From positions 21,464,143 through 21,528,142 of the forward strand of contig CM072897.1 of assembly GCA_037013685.1 (NCBI GenBank): a DNA stretch of 64,000 nucleotides, read 5' to 3'. Below the pieces are notes generated by a model. It made no database searches. It saw nothing but the letters and a program-made list of their open reading frames with translations, and was not told the DNA's origin. The stretch comes from Acridotheres tristis. Taxonomy: Eukaryota > Chordata > Aves > Passeriformes > Sturnidae. Below are positions 60,261-64,000 of the stretch, piece by piece. Each line of letters starts with the position of its first letter. The stretch's first letter is position 1. The position numbers were made by a program, and so were the translations under genes.

Positions 60261-63200
60261 CCAGGACCTGACAGCAGAGCTACAGATCAGCTTCCTCTGG
60301 GTGCTGAGCACTTCAAAACCCACCTGTGGCTGTGGATAGGGAACCACAGCACCCAAGGTGGGAAGGAGTGGTTTCCAGCCTTCCTCTCAAACCTGTGCAA
60401 AACCAGGTTTTATCTCAGCAATACATCTCCTCCGTAGCCAGGACAAGGCAATTGAAATTCTCATGGAATGGAAAGAAAATAGTTTTTTGCCCTTAAAGGA
60501 CAGACCCAAAAGGAGCTGTGCTGGTATACTGCCTCTTGTCTCCCCCAGAGCCTGTTTCAGCACCTCTGGCCATAGATTTGCTCTCCAGAACTTGTCCAGC
60601 TGGGGCCAAGAGATTGAGGAAAGTAGATGCAGGAAGCTATGAACACCCACACTTCCCACTTCAGAGAGACACCTGGCTTTTCCCTCTGCAAAGAGGGTGC
60701 TTGGGCACAAACCCACCTTGGGAAAGGTTCCCTGTTGCTCTCACTGCAGGACAGAGCCAGAGCAGCAAAGCTCTTCTACCACAAAACCTGGGTTACTCCT
60801 TCTACTTTTCCAATGCTGCCACAGGACCTGGGAAATTGTTCTGTCAAACAAAGTAAAACTGTCCAGATGTGCACAGGACCAGAAGGATGCTCACTGCAGG
60901 TTTGGTCCTGTGGTCTTGCAGCAGCTGCTTCCCAGAAAAGGATTTATTCCATACTCCAGGACATTAGCACTGACAGCCAGGGACACAAGCCCACAGCCCA
61001 CACAGGATCCCTTACAGGAACAGCCCCACCTGTCTTCTCTCAAAAGAGGGTTGAGCTCATACAGGGCCCAGTCACTGCATTTTTAGCCAAATCTTCTGCA
61101 GTATTTGCAGAGTGAGGATCACTGGCCTGGCAACCTCTTGCTTTTACATTAATGGTTTTGACTTCTTTGCATAAAATGGTCCCAGCCAAGCAAGCCAGGA
61201 AATAAACAACTTCAGCAGGTTCCTTCAAAAGAAAGGAGAGAAAAACCCCTTTTGCCAAGAGCAAATACAGACCATTCAGGAATTCCTGGGAGCTTGGGTT
61301 GGTTTTGTTTGGCTGGTCTTGCTTTTAATTCATAGTCACTGAAAGAGTTTTGTGCCCTTAACTATTGCATGTGCCACCAGCTAAGCACTTAATGAAGAGG
61401 AAGTGAGACTGACACAGTCACTGCTCAGACAGGAGGGAGACACAGCCGTGCCAGCCTCTGCAGCCATCCTGATCCAGAGCAGCTGGCAGGAGCTGGCACG
61501 GGGCAGGACTCTCAATCCCTGCCCACCCACCCCGTTGTACAAAGGGAAAGCTTCACACCACACCAGGCACCACACCATACCAGGAGCCCCATGTCCCTGG
61601 GCACGGACAGTGATGCCACATGCACTGCACAGCCCTGCAGCCCTCAAAGGGCTGCCCAAGCTGCCAAATCCCCTCACCCTTTCCAAGGGCAGGTACTTGG
61701 GAAAGAGAAGGATGGAAACAAAATACAGATAAACTTTCAGGTTTCATGTGGAATAAGAGCAATGCCATAAACTCTTGCCACAGCCAGCTCGGGGTGGGGA
61801 TCTGGCACAGCACTGCTGTGAGTTATAAAGTCTCTCCAGCTCAGGGAGGAGCAGAGCTGCACTTGTCCACAGGAAGGGATACAGACACACTACTCATAGA
61901 TTGGTACACAACACAACATCTCCTCAATACCACAGCAGAGGGGCAAGAGACCAGCCACACAGTGCTGCACATACAGCCTTTAAACCCCTTGGGCTGGGCT
62001 TTGCTCCCCAACTGAGATCAAAGGGACCTTGGTTTGAGAAGGCTGCTGCTCTGCTGTGGGTTAGACCCTCCAAGAGCAGAGCAGGCAGCACCAGATCCAC
62101 AGGACCAGCACAGGGCATGAGCCAGAATCCAAGAAGAGGAATTAACCCCACATCCCACAGAGGCAAAAGCATTTGGAGGTCAGAGGTGGGAGCTGATAGC
62201 TGCCAGAGACTGCCTGCCACCCTCCAGCCCTGACACGGTAGGGAGGAGAGCCTGGCTCCTCTGCAGCTTCCCCTCCACACTGCTGCCCAGCAGGAACGGG
62301 GACTGCTGCACAGTCCATGTAAAACACTCATTCTGTTAGCATTGGCAAGCACTCAGGAACAAGCTACTCCCTTGCCTGCCAAATCGAGAAGATGGAGAAA
62401 ACTGATTAAAGGCAAGACACAGTCTTTGGATGCAGAGCAAGGCAGGACAAGCCATTCCAGGCACCCAGGAGCCTGTTTGGATGGGGAGCTGTCGGCCACA
62501 CCCTGGCAGATGCAGGGTGGGCTGCATCACTCTGTCCCCAAAACAGCAGCAGCTCTTCCATTTCATTCCCAACCAGTTCCCCTTCTCCTTGCAAAGGCAG
62601 ACAGCCCTTTGCTTTCAGAGCTGGCTCCAGACTGTTGCAGATCCCAACTGGAGCTGTGCAAGGGGACCAGACCACGAAGAGCAGGGACTATGCCATGCTA
62701 TGACAGTCACAGGCTGCATCAAAGAGCCTTTCCTGCTTTTGTGCCCAAACACGAATTCTCTCTGTCCATGACCCAGCCGCAGCCCTGGCTAAGCTGTCCC
62801 CAGCACCAGGCAGGACACAGCCCCCACATGTGGTCACAGCTGCTGTAAGGGGCAACTGCCCATTGCTCCAGCACCTGGCACGCCAGAGCTGCCACTGCGC
62901 TGGGTCTTCTTCAAAGTGGGTTCGTCTGCCACAGACACAGAAGAGACATCATAGGCACAGAGAAAACTCCAACCCCCATGGAAAGCAAGCACCAGAACTC
63001 ACAGGGCTCCAAACAAGGCACCAGGAGGCCGTGTGTTCCTGGGCAGAGCCTGGCTCACCGAGGAGCACATGGTCTGGAAGAGAGGACTAGGCTGTGTGCC
63101 TGATCAACACAGCCCGGTGCAGCCACATCCCTGCTCACCAGCATGACAAGGAGAATAACATCCCTCACTTTTCACAGCATCTCTTCTCGGTGGAAGAAGA

Positions 63201-63289
63201 AAAGGGGCATCACAGGAGCTGCCAGTGATTCCTGCCAGAGCCAATAAAAAGGAGCCTCACACAAACCCACATCACCGTGACAAGCTGTG
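60261..63289. other. Non-coding stretch
   Basis: A 94-codon plus-strand frame from 60358 reads protein-like (AIEILMEWKENSFLPLKDRP) but has no exon borders. Minus-strand donors near 63056 (TGCTCCTCG then GTGAGCC, with acceptor CTCTCTTCCAG only 15 bases upstream) and 63137 are isolated. No repeat is recognised. Confidence 0.4.
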
Positions 63290-63620
63290 ACACCATGGAT
63301 CAGCCCGGCACCCCAGGGGCACAGCAAAGCAGCAAGAGGAACAGGGCTACGTACTCATCGTGCACCGGCAGCCCCCGCGCCAGGCCCAGCTGGGAAGCGC
63401 CAGCTCCGTCCAGGTCGGTCACGCCGAGGAGGGGGGGGAGCCACCTCAGCCTCCCGTCCCCATCGCCACCAGCACCGTGCAGCAACAGTTTAATTCACTG
63501 ATCCCAGGAAACAGGAGAATCGGGAAGCTCCCCCAGCACCCAAGGCAAGTGGCTGCTAACAGGCACGGCCTGGCACGGCCGCGCTGCCCCGGCACCCGCA
63601 GCCCCACTCCCTGCCACACT
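63290..63620. other. CpG-rich block, possible exon or promoter edge
   Basis: CpG density rises sharply compared with the 20 kb to the left (GTCGGTCACGCCGAGGAGG, CACGGCCGCGCTGCCCCGG). The plus strand is open in two frames. One reads YVLIVHRQPPRQAQLGSASS and later VPIATSTVQQQFN, with GC-rich third positions. A second begins with ATG at 63295 (MDQPGTPGAQQSSKRNRA). The minus strand also has an open frame of about 60 codons. No frame has a convincing pair of splice sites, so strand and role are undecided. Confidence 0.4.
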
Positions 63621-64000
63621 CCGGCATGTCAGCAAGCAAATCCTCTTTGCCTATGGGCAAAGGAACTGGAGGGGGGAGGAAAAAAAAAGCATCAAGAAAC
63701 TCTTTGTCTACAAACATCCCAGCCGGGCGCACGTGCAGCGTGAGCTTCCTGACAAGGGCGGAGGGGGGGCCTGGACTTGGGAGCCATCATTTCCGCTGCA
63801 GATCCCTCCGCTCGCTTATTGTCTTCTAAAAATAAAAGTAAACACCAAAGAAGAGCTCTTTGTTTTTACTTCTGCTGTGTCAGAGAGATTTCTCTGATAA
63901 GAACAAGTTTGTGGGGCCTCTTCCCAAACCTCTGGGAGCTTCCCCTGCGACCAGAGCAGTGCTGAGAAGGCTGTGGGTGTCCCAGGGACTGGCAGCTGTC
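63621..64000. other. Right edge of the window, no feature recognised
   Basis: Ordinary composition with a G-rich and A-rich patch at 63670-63700. It may belong to the same promoter region as the CpG-rich block, but nothing specific is visible. Confidence 0.4.

Noticed and set aside
60358..60642. 94-codon plus-strand frame with protein-like composition
   Set aside because: No acceptor or donor in phase and no recognised family. Part of the left flank is old CR1.
63300..63485. Minus-strand frame with GVTDLDGAGASQLGLARGLP, first thought to resemble an adaptor protein
   Set aside because: The resemblance is only six residues, and the frame has a stop right at the only good acceptor.
1..64000. 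tRNA, rRNA, microRNA hairpin, CRISPR array or bacterial-type operon
   Set aside because: I looked for cloverleaf-like arms, long hairpins and spaced repeats and saw none. Composition and repeats are vertebrate.

Overview
This is vertebrate nuclear DNA, almost certainly from a bird and probably a songbird. About two dozen 5'-truncated CR1 LINE copies are scattered through it. Most keep the avian CR1 3' end: a block read as TTCCAACCCAAACCATTC (or its complement) next to an ATTCTATG-type tail. Two LTR fragments resemble bird endogenous-retrovirus LTRs. No operon, ribosome binding site, transposase or CRISPR structure is present. Nearly all long open frames here are chance frames in GC-rich, stop-poor DNA or fall inside CR1.

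Only a small part of the window is coding. The best-supported gene (gene A) is on the minus strand, with three exons that join in one frame: 35767-35649 (start codon and 39 codons), 16154-15961 and 12916-12699. They have canonical splice sites and phases that fit without adjustment, giving the first 177 residues of a basic, serine/proline/arginine-rich protein I could not assign to a family. A CpG island at about 36.95-37.88 kb lies just upstream and is probably its promoter. The rest of gene A should lie to the left of 12.7 kb, possibly outside the window. A second minus-strand gene (gene B) seems to end in the window: a 45-base exon (53353-53309) and a last exon (53030 to about 52798) with stop codon and AATAAA signal. 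I could not find its upstream exons. A CpG-rich block at 63.3-63.6 kb could be another exon or promoter, but its strand is unclear.

Layout: 0-12.7 kb is non-coding, with CR1 pieces, a 19-bp minisatellite and an LTR at 10.5 kb. 12.7-35.8 kb is gene A with two introns (3.0 and 19.5 kb). Intron 1 holds most of the repeats, including an LTR at 19.9-20.4 kb and a minisatellite directly against the exon 2 acceptor. 36.9-37.9 kb is the CpG island. 38-52.8 kb is intergenic with several CR1 copies. 52.8-53.4 kb is the 3' end of gene B. 53.4-64 kb is intergenic or gene B intron.

I saw no clear sign of a new multi-gene system. The items most worth checking are the gene A reading frame, the acceptor-embedded minisatellite, the gene B terminal exons and the LTR fragment enclosed by a 41-bp direct repeat. 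All repeat names and family similarities come from memory of typical sequences, not from a search, and CR1 and LTR edges are approximate unless stated otherwise.
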